Assembly (NCBI GenBank): GCA_963748295.1
Contig: CAVVIH010000006.1
Coordinates: forward strand, 124,001 to 188,000
Direction of reading: 5' to 3'
DNA length: 64,000 nt
Origin: CAVVIH01 sp963748295
GTDB taxonomy: Bacteria; Acidobacteriota; Vicinamibacteria; Vicinamibacterales; 2-12-FULL-66-21
The position numbers and the translations under genes are program-made. Position 1 is the first letter of the stretch. Every line of letters begins with the position of its first letter. The notes under the pieces are model-generated. The model was not told where the DNA came from and did no database searches. It saw nothing but the letters and a program-made list of their open reading frames with translations. Of the stretch, positions 25,088 through 33,626 are shown one piece after another.

Positions 25088-26350
25088 TCATAGAAAGGCA
25101 GGACCTCCGCGGAAGTTCCCGCCGAGTATCGCGCTGGAGTCGGCGCCAAGCCATCGATCGATCACGGTGGCGTAGACCGACCGGAAATCCGTCTCGTGAC
25201 GGACGTCGTTGCCGCTGTTTTCGAGCGTCGGGTTGTCGGGCGCGACCCGGAGGTCCGCCGCGGTGCCGAACAGGCCGCCTCGCACTGAACCACCCAGGAT
25301 CATCATCAACCCCGCGGCGCCATGATCGGTGCCGCTGCTGCCGTTCTCGCTGATGCGGCGGCCGAACTCCGAGAACTGAAGGACGAGCGTGTCGTTGAGC
25401 AGTCCCTGATTGCGGAGATCGTCGTGAAACGCCAGCAGCGCGCCATCGATTGTCGCCATCAACGTCGCGTAGGTGCCATTGGCCGCGTTGGTGTTCTGGC
25501 CGGCATGCGTGTCGAACCCTCCGGTCTGGACCCAGAACACGCGCGTGCCGACGCCCGAGGCGAGCGCCCCCGCCACGGTGCGGAGCGCCTGCCCCAGCCC
25601 GTTGTTGGGATAGACGACCGTCGACGTGTAGCCCGCGACCTGGACGACGCGATCGAGCGTCGCGAAGGCGGCCTGGGCGGTCGAATTGACGAACGCGAGG
25701 TGCGGCCGATCGACCGGCAGATGCGACGAGATTCGCGTCGCGCTCTGACGCGCGAACTGCGCATCGGCCGGCGTGTTCGGACTCGCGAACGCGTATTGCT
25801 GCGCGTTGGGAATCGACGGCACGCCGACGGTCCGCGCGAGCAGCGTCCGCGGTGTCTCGCGGACGGTCGACCACGCGGTCAGCGGATCGACCGGCGACGG
25901 CAGCGTATCGAGGTACCGACCCAGCCAGCCGGCGCCCTGCGGCGACGCGGGATCCCCGGTGGACCAGATGTCGGTGCCTTGAAAATGCGAGCGGCTCGAG
26001 TTCGGGTAACCAGTCCGCTGAACGATCGCCAGGCGTCCGCCATTGAAAATGGTGCGCAACCCGGTGAGCCTCGGATGCAGCCCCAGCGCGTTGCCGGCGC
26101 TGTCGGATCCGATCTGCAGCACGTTGGCCGCCTGAACGGCCTGTGTCGGCCTGCGAGCAAAGTAGTTGGCGTCGCGGTACGGGATCAGCGTGCTCAGCGC
26201 ATCGTTGCCGCCGCTCAGATACAGCACGACCAGATTGCGGCGCGACTGCCCCTGCGCGACCGCAAGGTCCGAGATGAACGCGGGCGCCGCAAAGCCCACC
26301 GTGAAGGCGGCCACGCCGTTCTTGACGAACTCACGCCTGGTAATAGACAT
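25088..26350 (-). CDS. DUF1501 protein with Tat signal
   Basis: A 420-aa protein. MSITRREFVKNGVAAFTVGF is a twin-arginine signal; NLVVLYLSGGNDALSTLIPY and VLQFSEFGRRISENGSSGTDHG are the hallmarks of DUF1501, a sulfatase/alkaline-phosphatase-fold family. DUF1501 genes are commonly paired with DUF1800 genes, as here (the DUF1800 gene is immediately upstream). The reaction is unknown. A degenerate dispersed repeat lies in the 42-nt gap between the two. Confidence 0.88.
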   Translation of the reverse strand: MSITRREFVKNGVAAFTVGFAAPAFISDLAVAQGQSRRNLVVLYLSGGNDALSTLIPYRDANYFARRPTQAVQAANVLQIGSDSAGNALGLHPRLTGLRTIFNGGRLAIVQRTGYPNSSRSHFQGTDIWSTGDPASPQGAGWLGRYLDTLPSPVDPLTAWSTVRETPRTLLARTVGVPSIPNAQQYAFASPNTPADAQFARQSATRISSHLPVDRPHLAFVNSTAQAAFATLDRVVQVAGYTSTVVYPNNGLGQALRTVAGALASGVGTRVFWVQTGGFDTHAGQNTNAANGTYATLMATIDGALLAFHDDLRNQGLLNDTLVLQFSEFGRRISENGSSGTDHGAAGLMMILGGSVRGGLFGTAADLRVAPDNPTLENSGNDVRHETDFRSVYATVIDRWLGADSSAILGGNFRGGPAFL

Positions 26351-26388
26351 CCTTCGACTCGCTTACTTCGCCTGGCTCGCTCAGGACA
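26351..26388. repeat. Degenerate dispersed repeat between DUF1800 and DUF1501 genes
   Basis: CCTTCGACTCGCTTACTTCG followed by CCTGGCTCGCTCAGGACAG, a diverged form of the unit found over the infA start (3003-3030). It fills the gap up to the DUF1800 stop. Confidence 0.65.
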
Positions 26389-26392
26389 GCTC

Positions 26393-27855
26393 CTAAACGA
26401 ACTGGTAATCGCCCGATCCAACGATCAGGTGCACCACGCCCGATGCCTTCGTCGCAATCTGCGTATCCGATCCGTTCCACGGTCCGCCCGCGCTGGCGTA
26501 GTCGACGAGCGCCGCATAAGAGCCGGAGCTGTAGGCTGGCGGCGTCAGCCGGTCGAGCGCGTGCCCGACGACGGTTTCCGCCGAGTCGACGTGCCCCCTG
26601 AATGCGTCACGCAGGTTGAACTTCTGGTTGGTCGCGAGCTGCGCGGCGAAGTTCATCCGCGCCAGCATCGCGCCGCTCGAGAACCAGCCCGGACCGAGCT
26701 CCCACCCGTTCACGTCCGGCGGCTCGAGCAGCTGCTGGCCCATGTTGACCAGCGGCGTCAGCGCGTCGTTCACCGAGAACCCGTTCCACCCGACTTCCTT
26801 CAGCGATCGGACGACGAACTCCACCGGCCACGAGTATCGCTTGTAGTAATTGGCCGGATCGCGGAACTGGGACGACAACAGCAGCCGCCGCACCATCGGC
26901 TCGATCTGGCCGCCCGACGAGTAGTAGGCCGACGACACCTGACCGATCAGCCCCGCGTCCGGCGGATCGACCTCGTTGACGAAATACGCGTAGAGCTTCC
27001 GCGCCAGCCGCGGACCCGTGAGCGGATGGAACGCCACCGCGTTGATCAGATCGAGGCCGTCCTGCATGCCCGACGACCCCGAGCGCGCGGGGATCGTCTT
27101 GCTCCGCCCGCGTAGATCGGGAACGTGAACTCCTTCGCGGCGGTGTCGTGCTGCCCGGCGTTGTAGTTGAACTGAAAATGCTGCGCCGCGCCGGCGCCGG
27201 GCCGGGCCAGGTTCCAGCCGGTGAACACGCGTGCGCCGGCGTACACGTCCGATTCGGCGAACGTGCCGACACCCATCGTGAACAGCTCCATCAGCTCGCG
27301 CGCGAAGTTCTCCTGGGGACGCGCGCGAACGTTGCTGCGGCCGTCGAGCCAGTAGAGCATCGCCGGATCCTGCGCGACGGCAATCAGCAGGTCGCGGAAG
27401 TTGCCGAGCGCATACTCGCGAAACAGCTCGATCTGACCCCTCACGCCGCCGGGATCTTCGGAGGGTTTCGCCGCCAGCATGCGCGTCGCTTCGGTAGGTC
27501 CAGCGTCGCCGGCAATCTTCTGGTAGGCGGTGGCGAAGTGGTTGTGCCAGAACAGCGCCATCTTCTCCTGGAGCGGACGCTTGCTGTGCACCATCCGGAA
27601 GAGCCAGCGCTGGCGGGCGTCGTTGATGATCGAGGTCGGGAAGAACCCGCTTCGCGCGGTCACGCCAACATAGCCAGGCATCCCGATGAAGCTGTCCACG
27701 TCGTCGGGAATCGATTGGTAGTTGAACAGCCTCGCCGCCGCGCTCGTGAAGCCGAGGAGTCCCAGCCGGACGTAGCCGTCGATCTCCTCTTCGGTTGCGC
27801 CAAAGCCCGCACGCCGGAGGAGGTGCTCGAGTTCGGGTTCTCGCTGCCTGGCCAT
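26393..27855 (-). CDS. DUF1800 protein, one frameshift
   Basis: About 487 aa once corrected. MARQREPELEHLLRRAGFGA and KMALFWHNHFATAYQK, then FARELMELFTMGVG, are DUF1800 signatures. The second half starts LINAVAFHPLTGPRLARKLY. The frame is lost at GCGGGCGGAGCAAG (about 27101-27106); one extra G restores it, so a homopolymer deletion is the simplest cause. No signal peptide is visible. It is the usual partner of DUF1501. The family may act in export or assembly of polysaccharide or Type-IX-like cargo, but no function is established. Confidence 0.87.
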
Positions 27856-27978
27856 GTGCACTCCGCCTTCGCGTTTCGGCCGGATCCCGGCCGTTTGCGC
27901 GCGTTCATAGTAAGCCCGTCCCGCAGGCGGCGCAAACGCCGGTGAGCCGGTCTCCCAACCGCTTGCGCCTTTCGGGAT

Positions 27979-28644
27979 ATGAGGACGCTCAAACTCGTCA
28001 TTCCCGTCGTTCTGGCCGGTTTCGCGGCATTGCACCCCAGCCCTGCGCTCGGTCAGACCAGAACGCCGCTCGCACGGGCTGACGTGACCGGAGTGGTCGC
28101 GGTCCTCGGGGTCGAAAACGATGCCGTCGCCCCATACGTGGACGATGACTGGCACAGCAGCTTTTTCGGCGGTCTGGCGGCCGGATGGTATTGGACGGAC
28201 AACCTGAAAACCGAGCTGGATTTCGGCGCCGGCACCGAATCGCAGGTCTATCGGTCCACCCCCATCACCATCGGCGGCCGGTCCACCTACGTGAGCACCC
28301 AGTCCACCATCTCGCAGCGAACGCTGGGAGTGAGCCAGCAGTATCAGTTCTTCCGCAACGTCTGGTTCCACCCGCACGTGTCCGGCGGCGTCAACGTGAG
28401 CTGGGAAGACATCACCGACGAGATCTCACCCGTCGTGATCTACGACCCGTCCGTACCTCCCCGCCAGGTCGAGCCGGGAAGGCGGGCCGGTCCGCGCACG
28501 GAGACGACGGTTCGCCCGTTCATCGGCACCGGGTTCAAGGCGTACCTCAACCAGCGCGGCTTCTTCCGAACGGACATCCGGTTTGCATTCCGGAGCGGAC
28601 TCGACGAAGTGCTGGTGCGCGCGGGCTTCGGGATTGATTTCTGA
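27979..28644 (+). CDS. Outer membrane beta-barrel protein
   Basis: A 221-aa protein with a signal peptide (residues 1-25, ending PALGQ) and a barrel-like alternation of strands: WYWTDNLKTELDFGAG, STISQRTLGVSQQYQFF, FRTDIRFAFRSGLDEV and the C-terminal ...VRAGFGIDF. It is divergent from the DUF1800 gene (123-nt gap with no recognised element). A small lipoprotein gene follows 11 nt downstream, so the two are probably one operon. Confidence 0.75.
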   Translation: MRTLKLVIPVVLAGFAALHPSPALGQTRTPLARADVTGVVAVLGVENDAVAPYVDDDWHSSFFGGLAAGWYWTDNLKTELDFGAGTESQVYRSTPITIGGRSTYVSTQSTISQRTLGVSQQYQFFRNVWFHPHVSGGVNVSWEDITDEISPVVIYDPSVPPRQVEPGRRAGPRTETTVRPFIGTGFKAYLNQRGFFRTDIRFAFRSGLDEVLVRAGFGIDF

Positions 28645-28654
28645 GGAGAGAGAA

Positions 28655-29065
28655 ATGAAACGCACGATGGCTTTGGTGTTGTGCATCGCGCTCGCGACGG
28701 CCGGGTGCGCGACGACGCGGACGACCGGCGCGGTGGTGGCGCCCAGCGGAATCGCGGTCGCCAACAGCAGAGTGCTGGCCGAATACGTCCAGCGGATACC
28801 GCTCGGATCGCCCGTGCGCGTGCAGTTCGTGAACGGCAAGGAACTGCGCGGCACGCTGATGAAAGCCACCGATCAGAACGTCTTCGTCCAGCCGCGGACG
28901 CGCGTCCCCGAGCCGGCGCTCGAGATCCCGCTCGGCGAGGTGATGGGCATCGCGCTCGAGTCCAAAAAGGGAGGCAGTGTCGCGAAAACGATCGGCATCG
29001 GCGTTGCCGTCGGCGTCGGGGCAGCCGTGGGATTCCTCCTGATTCTGGTCGCGGCGCTGGATTGA
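28655..29065 (+). CDS. Small lipoprotein with Sm/SH3-like stretch
   Basis: A 136-aa protein with lipobox TAGC near residue 18. RVQFVNGKELRGTLMKATDQ then PRTRVPEPALEIPLGEVMGI resembles a small beta-barrel (Sm/SH3-like) domain. A glycine-rich hydrophobic segment lies at the C-terminus (IGIGVAVGVGAAVGFLLILV). A GAGGAGAG ribosome binding site precedes the ATG. Function unknown; co-transcribed with the upstream barrel gene. Confidence 0.7.
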   Translation: MKRTMALVLCIALATAGCATTRTTGAVVAPSGIAVANSRVLAEYVQRIPLGSPVRVQFVNGKELRGTLMKATDQNVFVQPRTRVPEPALEIPLGEVMGIALESKKGGSVAKTIGIGVAVGVGAAVGFLLILVAALD

Positions 29066-29102
29066 TGATCGAGTAAACGGTGTTAGAGGTTGAGGAGGGA
29101 TC

Positions 29103-29422
29103 GGAGTTCGCGAAGACGAATTCAACACGGAGCCACGGAGAAACGGAGGACGCACGGAGGTGGCCTGTGGCCCGCCGGCCTGCGGCCGGCCGGACGAATC
29201 GGGACCGGGGCGCGGATGCAAGTGCCATATGGTCGGCAATGCACTTGCATTCGCACGCCGGTCTCGATTCGTGCCGCGCGTAGCGCGGCGCCACAGGCCA
29301 CTCATGTCACGTTGTGAACGTATTCTTTTTCTCCGTGCGTCCTCCGTGTCTCCGTGTCTCCGTGTTGAGGTTTTCTCCGTGTTCTCCGTCCAACTCCCTC
29401 TTGCTCGGCCTTCGCGAACTCC
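29103..29422. repeat. Long nested inverted repeat, about 320 bp
   Basis: The outer ends GGAGTTCGCGAA (29103-29114) and TTCGCGAACTCC (29411-29422) are exact inverted copies. Inside are ACACGGAGCCACGGAG against CTCCGTGTCTCCGTGT, then GTGGCCTGTGGC against GCCACAGGCCAC, then GGATGCAAGTGC against GCACTTGCATTC near the centre. The whole gap between the lipoprotein gene and the Tricorn-like gene is one imperfect palindrome. No transposase is encoded. The right end meets the stop codon of the Tricorn-like gene. Confidence 0.85.
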
Positions 29423-32400
29423 TACCGCCCTCCCGAGGGCGACGACGACGAACGCGTCCCCAGCTGCTTGAGCAGCTCGCGCACCGCCGTGTCGAGCTGC
29501 GAGTCCTTCCCGATCAGGCTTTCGCCGATCGGCCGGGTGACGGGAATGTCGACCGGCCGTGGATGCAGCTCCATGGTCGTGCCATCCACCGTGGTGATGC
29601 GGACGCCCGGCATCCGCATCGTCGATCCGTCCACCAGCGTCTGGCTGCCGGTGTAGATGATCCAGCCCGACGTCGGCTCTCCCACCACCGACCCGAGCTT
29701 CAGCGATCGATAGCCTTCGGTGAAGTCTTCCGCGTCGGACAGCGAGTGCTGGTTCGTCACGAGGATCGTCGGCAGTTCCAGCGCGCGCTGGCCGAGGACG
29801 CTGCGCGCGGCCGCGGTCGGCAGGCCGCGCGGGGTCATCATCAGGTATCCACGCCGCGCGAGCACGTCGAGCGCGTAGACGTTGACGAAGCCGCCGTTGT
29901 TGTTCCTGACGTCGATCACGATGCCGTCCTTCGTGCGGTTGTCGGCGTCGAGATCGAGGTAGAGGCGGCGCAGCGCGCCCTCGGACATGTCGTTCATGTG
30001 CGCGTATCCAAGGCGGCCGTTGCTCGCCTTGTTCACGTAGGCGCGATTCCATTCCACCCATTCGCGATACAGCAGGTTCTTCTCAGCCTGCGTGCTGATC
30101 GGACGGACGACGACCTGTTTCGGGTCCTTGCCGTCCGGCGTCGCCGACACCGTCAGCTCCGTCCGGCGATTCATCGCGTGCGAGAGCACCTCGTCGAGGT
30201 TCGTCTTCGCCGAGACCGCCGCGCCATCGATCGCGGTGACGTAGGTGCCCGGCGACACCTGACGGGTGATGGCCGCGGGGCCGAGCGGAATCACGTCGGT
30301 GACCTTCAACTTCGCGTTCTTCTCGAATTCAGCGCGATCGAACCGCAGCCCGAGCCGTCCGGCCGCCGGCCCGCCGCCGCCACCGCGGCCGCCGCCGCGT
30401 CCACCGGCGCTGACGCCCATGTGCGACGCGTTCAGCTCTCCGACCATGAGATTGAGGAGGCGGCGCATCTCGTCCGGCGTCTGCGCGCCGGCGAGGTGCG
30501 GCGCATAGCGCGTGCGCACCGCGTTCCAGTCCACGCCGTGGAACTTGTCGTCGTAGAACCCGTCGCGCATGTAGGTCCACGCCTGGCGGAACACTTCCAT
30601 CTTCTCGTGCGCGAAGTCGACGTCCATTTCCGCGGTGACCGAGATGTTCCTGGCCTGCCGGCTCTCGACCGGGATCACCGAAATGCGTCCCTGCTCCAGG
30701 TAGAAGACTTCGCGGCTGTCGGGCGTGAACTGCGCGTCGGATTTGGGGCCCGCGGTCGACGTCAACTGCCGCGCGACCGCCGGCTCGCGCGACAGTTCGT
30801 CGAGCGAGTACACATAGAGGTTCTGCTGGCCCGCGGCGCTCGCGGTGAGCAGCAGCCAGCGGCCGTCCGGGCTGATCGTCTGCGATCCGACGTCGACGCC
30901 AACCGGCAGGATGCTCAAACGGCGCCTGATGTCCTCGAACACGATCTCGACCGGCTTCGACGGATCGCGGCGCGGCATCGGCGGCGGCGCCGCCTCGCGC
31001 GGCGGCGCCTGATCGCGCTGGCCTGGCTGTGCAGGCGGATCCGACGGCGGCGCGGTTTCCGCGGGACGATCGGCCGGACGCGACCGCGGCGGTTCGTCCT
31101 TGAAGAGATCGCGGAAGCGATCCTCGCGGAACCGCGGCGTCCGCAGAATCAGGTCGACCTGGACTGCTTCACCCTCTTCTGTCCGCTGGCTGGTGTTGAA
31201 AATGACGTAGGTGCCGTCCGGGCCCCACGAAATGTTGTTGGCGTTGCCGTTCGGCATCGCGCTGATCGGCCGGCTCTCGCCTCCGGCGGCAGCCACCGCA
31301 AACACGTTCCGGAACGCCTTCGCCGTCAGACCGACGTATGCCACCCACCGGCTGTCCGGCGACCACGCGAGTCCCCGGTTCGATCGCGTCAGGTGTCCGC
31401 TGGCCAGCGTCTTTTCCTGCTTCGACGCGAGGTCCAGGAGCCGCAGCTCCTTGCCGTCGCGCACGAAGGCAATCGACTTTCCATCGGGCGCGACGCTTGG
31501 CGCTGAATCGCCGGTTGCCGCGCTCGTGAGCTGCGTCTCCGCGTTCGTCGTGAAATCGAACAGGAACAACTGGCCGACGCCGCTGCGCTCCGAGACGTAC
31601 ACGATCCGGCGGCTGTCGGGCAGCCACGCAATCTGCGACTCGCGGGCGTCCGATTTGCTCACCCTGACGGCGTCGCCCCCATCTCTCGCCGATGCCGCCC
31701 AGATCTCGCCGCGCGCGACGAACGCCACTTTCCGGCCATCCGGCGAGAGCGCGAGATCCTGGAAGCCATTCGTCAGCGTCACGTGCTCGAGCGCGGGCGC
31801 CGACGGCGCGCCACGCTTGGTGATCGGCACCTTCCTCGCCTGTCCGGTCGAGGTTTCAAGGCTCCACACCTCGAAGTCGCGCTCGAAGACGATCGTCCGG
31901 CCGTCGTACCAGATCGTCGGCCACAGCACTCGTCCTTCGGAGAAGTTCGTCACCTGCCGTTCGGCGCCGCCGAGCGGCATCGTCCAGATGTTCTGCGGAC
32001 CGCTCCGGTCGGACACGTAATAGAGGTTCTTTCCGTCCGCGCTCCACATCGGCCAGAGCTGCTTCGCCCCGCGCTTGGTCAGCTGTTCGTAGCGCGGCGT
32101 CGCGCCGTCGTGCAGCAGCCACAGCTCGGATTCGTCGAGATGCGAGCGGCCGTTGCGCCACCACTGCGCCGCGCCGTTGCCGCGCGCGCTGAACGCCACC
32201 GACTGCCCGTCGGGTGACGGCGCCGCAAAGAACTCGCCGGTGTATTTGTCCGCGCTCACCGCCATCGGCGTACCGCCTTCGGAGCCGACGCGGAAGATGT
32301 CGTTCATCGACGCGATGTCGCGGCTCGACGACGAGAAGTACAGCCAGCGTCCGTCCCTCGACCAGCCATCAAGCCGATCGAGGCCGTCGTCGAACGTCAC

Positions 32401-32745
32401 CTGCTTGAGGGCGCCGGTCGCGAGCGTCAGGACGTAGATGTCGCCGCCGCCGGTGCGATCGGAGATGAAGGCGAGCCGCGAACCGTCAGGCGAATAGATC
32501 GGCCTGGACTCGTTCGCTTCGTGCGCCACCAGCAGCCGTGCGTCGCCGCCGGCGGCGGGCACCGTCCAGATGTCGCCACCGGAGACGACGGCAATCTCGG
32601 ATCGATCTGGAGAGATTGCCGGCTCGGCGAACGAGGCGAGGGGAGCCGCCGTCTCTGCAGCGCGCTGACCGCTCAGGCCTGGCGCCAGCATCACTACCAT
32701 AGCCGCCAGACCGGGCACCCATCCTGCCGATCGCGTGCATCTCAT
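29422..32745 (-). CDS. Tricorn-like S41 peptidase
   Basis: About 1107 aa from MRCTRSAG (32745), a signal-like start ending LSGQ. The first two thirds are WD40/TolB-type beta-propellers (SPDGSRLAFISDRTGGGDIY and many similar). A Pro-rich linker, a PDZ-like domain and a C-terminal S41 (tail-specific protease) domain follow. It has NNNGGFVNVYALDVL and NQHSLSDAEDFTEGYR, in which the serine of HSLSD is the likely nucleophile. Predicted to degrade peptides in the periplasm. An ATG ten codons upstream is possible. The 3' end meets the long inverted repeat. Confidence 0.88.
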   Translation of the reverse strand: MRCTRSAGWVPGLAAMVVMLAPGLSGQRAAETAAPLASFAEPAISPDRSEIAVVSGGDIWTVPAAGGDARLLVAHEANESRPIYSPDGSRLAFISDRTGGGDIYVLTLATGALKQVTFDDGLDRLDGWSRDGRWLYFSSSSRDIASMNDIFRVGSEGGTPMAVSADKYTGEFFAAPSPDGQSVAFSARGNGAAQWWRNGRSHLDESELWLLHDGATPRYEQLTKRGAKQLWPMWSADGKNLYYVSDRSGPQNIWTMPLGGAERQVTNFSEGRVLWPTIWYDGRTIVFERDFEVWSLETSTGQARKVPITKRGAPSAPALEHVTLTNGFQDLALSPDGRKVAFVARGEIWAASARDGGDAVRVSKSDARESQIAWLPDSRRIVYVSERSGVGQLFLFDFTTNAETQLTSAATGDSAPSVAPDGKSIAFVRDGKELRLLDLASKQEKTLASGHLTRSNRGLAWSPDSRWVAYVGLTAKAFRNVFAVAAAGGESRPISAMPNGNANNISWGPDGTYVIFNTSQRTEEGEAVQVDLILRTPRFREDRFRDLFKDEPPRSRPADRPAETAPPSDPPAQPGQRDQAPPREAAPPPMPRRDPSKPVEIVFEDIRRRLSILPVGVDVGSQTISPDGRWLLLTASAAGQQNLYVYSLDELSREPAVARQLTSTAGPKSDAQFTPDSREVFYLEQGRISVIPVESRQARNISVTAEMDVDFAHEKMEVFRQAWTYMRDGFYDDKFHGVDWNAVRTRYAPHLAGAQTPDEMRRLLNLMVGELNASHMGVSAGGRGGGRGGGGGPAAGRLGLRFDRAEFEKNAKLKVTDVIPLGPAAITRQVSPGTYVTAIDGAAVSAKTNLDEVLSHAMNRRTELTVSATPDGKDPKQVVVRPISTQAEKNLLYREWVEWNRAYVNKASNGRLGYAHMNDMSEGALRRLYLDLDADNRTKDGIVIDVRNNNGGFVNVYALDVLARRGYLMMTPRGLPTAAARSVLGQRALELPTILVTNQHSLSDAEDFTEGYRSLKLGSVVGEPTSGWIIYTGSQTLVDGSTMRMPGVRITTVDGTTMELHPRPVDIPVTRPIGESLIGKDSQLDTAVRELLKQLGTRSSSSPSGGR

Positions 32746-32817
32746 CGTCTTGTCCTCCGAAAATGGTGGGCTCATTCTAAGCCGTACCGCGCGCGTTCAG
32801 ACCTGCTACCTAGAGGC

Positions 32818-32843
32818 CGTAGCGCAGGCCTTCAGGCCTGCCG
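32818..32843. repeat. REP-like palindrome GTAGCGCAGGCCTTCAGGCC
   Basis: GCAGGCCTTCAGGCCTGC is a palindrome preceded by CCGTAGC. The same unit occurs at 47235-47262; a related GCAGCCCTAAAGGGCTGC unit occurs at 47176-47226 and, reduced, at 43106-43132. It lies in the gap between the Tricorn-like and glyoxalase-like genes. Confidence 0.8.
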
Positions 32844-32868
32844 TCACGTGAGCCAGCCGTCCGGGCGA

Positions 32869-33609
32869 TCACGTCAGCGTGACGATGCCCTTCGGCGTCT
32901 TCAGCGTCGCGATCAATCGTGGCGCCTTCGCCTCCTTGACGACCCCGTCGATCCCGATCAGCCGCAGATCATCCAACACCGCTGACGCCTTGGGCGCTTC
33001 GAACTCCAGCGACTGAAGCGAGCATCCCGACGGCGAGTCCTGCGACGGGTGCAGCGAGTCCGGCGCCCATTGAATGAGGAATGGGACCGGATCGATCAAT
33101 TCCGCGCCGGAGTCGTGCATCACCGCCATCGACTTCCACTTGAGCACTTTGCCATCGGGCCGCGCGCGCGAGCCGTCGCGCGGGCCGAACACCTGCCTGG
33201 CGCTCTCCGTCAGCCGCTTCGCGAGCCCGTCGATGTCGATCGTCGCGGCCGCCCAGGTGATCAGGCGCGGCTCGGTCAGCTTGCGAACGTCCTGCCGCGA
33301 CGTGAACGTCGTCTGCGCCGGATCGGGTCCGATGATCTCGAGGTAGCGCTTTCCTCCGAGCGCCAGCAGGGCGTTGCGCGTGCCGACGCCGGGATGGCTC
33401 CCGCCGATTACCGCCTTCACGCCCGTGAGTTTTTCGATCAGTGCGATACCCTTGTCGAGGTCGGCTGTCCCGAACAGCAGGTGATCGACGGCGTCGACTG
33501 CCGGCGTGAGCTTCTGCATCGCATCCATCGACGCTCCAAAGAAAGGTGATGCCCCCGCCGCGCCGAACAGGGACAGCAATTCGCGGCGATTGATCGCATC
33601 TGCACTCAT
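32869..33609 (-). CDS. Glyoxalase-like (VOC) domain protein with Tat-like leader
   Basis: A 246-aa protein. NRRELLSLFGAAGASPFF is a twin-arginine-like leader; VDAVDHLLFGTADLDKGIAL opens a Glyoxalase_3-type domain, with GTRNALLALGGKRYLEIIGPD in the middle. Start chosen at 33609 (MSADAIN), because upstream codons in this frame only translate a dispersed repeat. Reaction unknown. The next gene upstream on the strand, 17 nt away, encodes the sortilin-like protein. Confidence 0.8.
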   Translation of the reverse strand: MSADAINRRELLSLFGAAGASPFFGASMDAMQKLTPAVDAVDHLLFGTADLDKGIALIEKLTGVKAVIGGSHPGVGTRNALLALGGKRYLEIIGPDPAQTTFTSRQDVRKLTEPRLITWAAATIDIDGLAKRLTESARQVFGPRDGSRARPDGKVLKWKSMAVMHDSGAELIDPVPFLIQWAPDSLHPSQDSPSGCSLQSLEFEAPKASAVLDDLRLIGIDGVVKEAKAPRLIATLKTPKGIVTLT

Positions 33610-33626
33610 GTTGGCGCTCCTCTGCT

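Noticed and set aside
25322..27115. A 597-codon open frame antisense to the DUF1501 and DUF1800 genes
   Set aside because: Arg-rich shadow of the two minus-strand genes.
29314..31506. A 730-codon open frame antisense to the Tricorn-like gene
   Set aside because: Shadow of the minus-strand S41 peptidase; its start comes from the inverted repeat.
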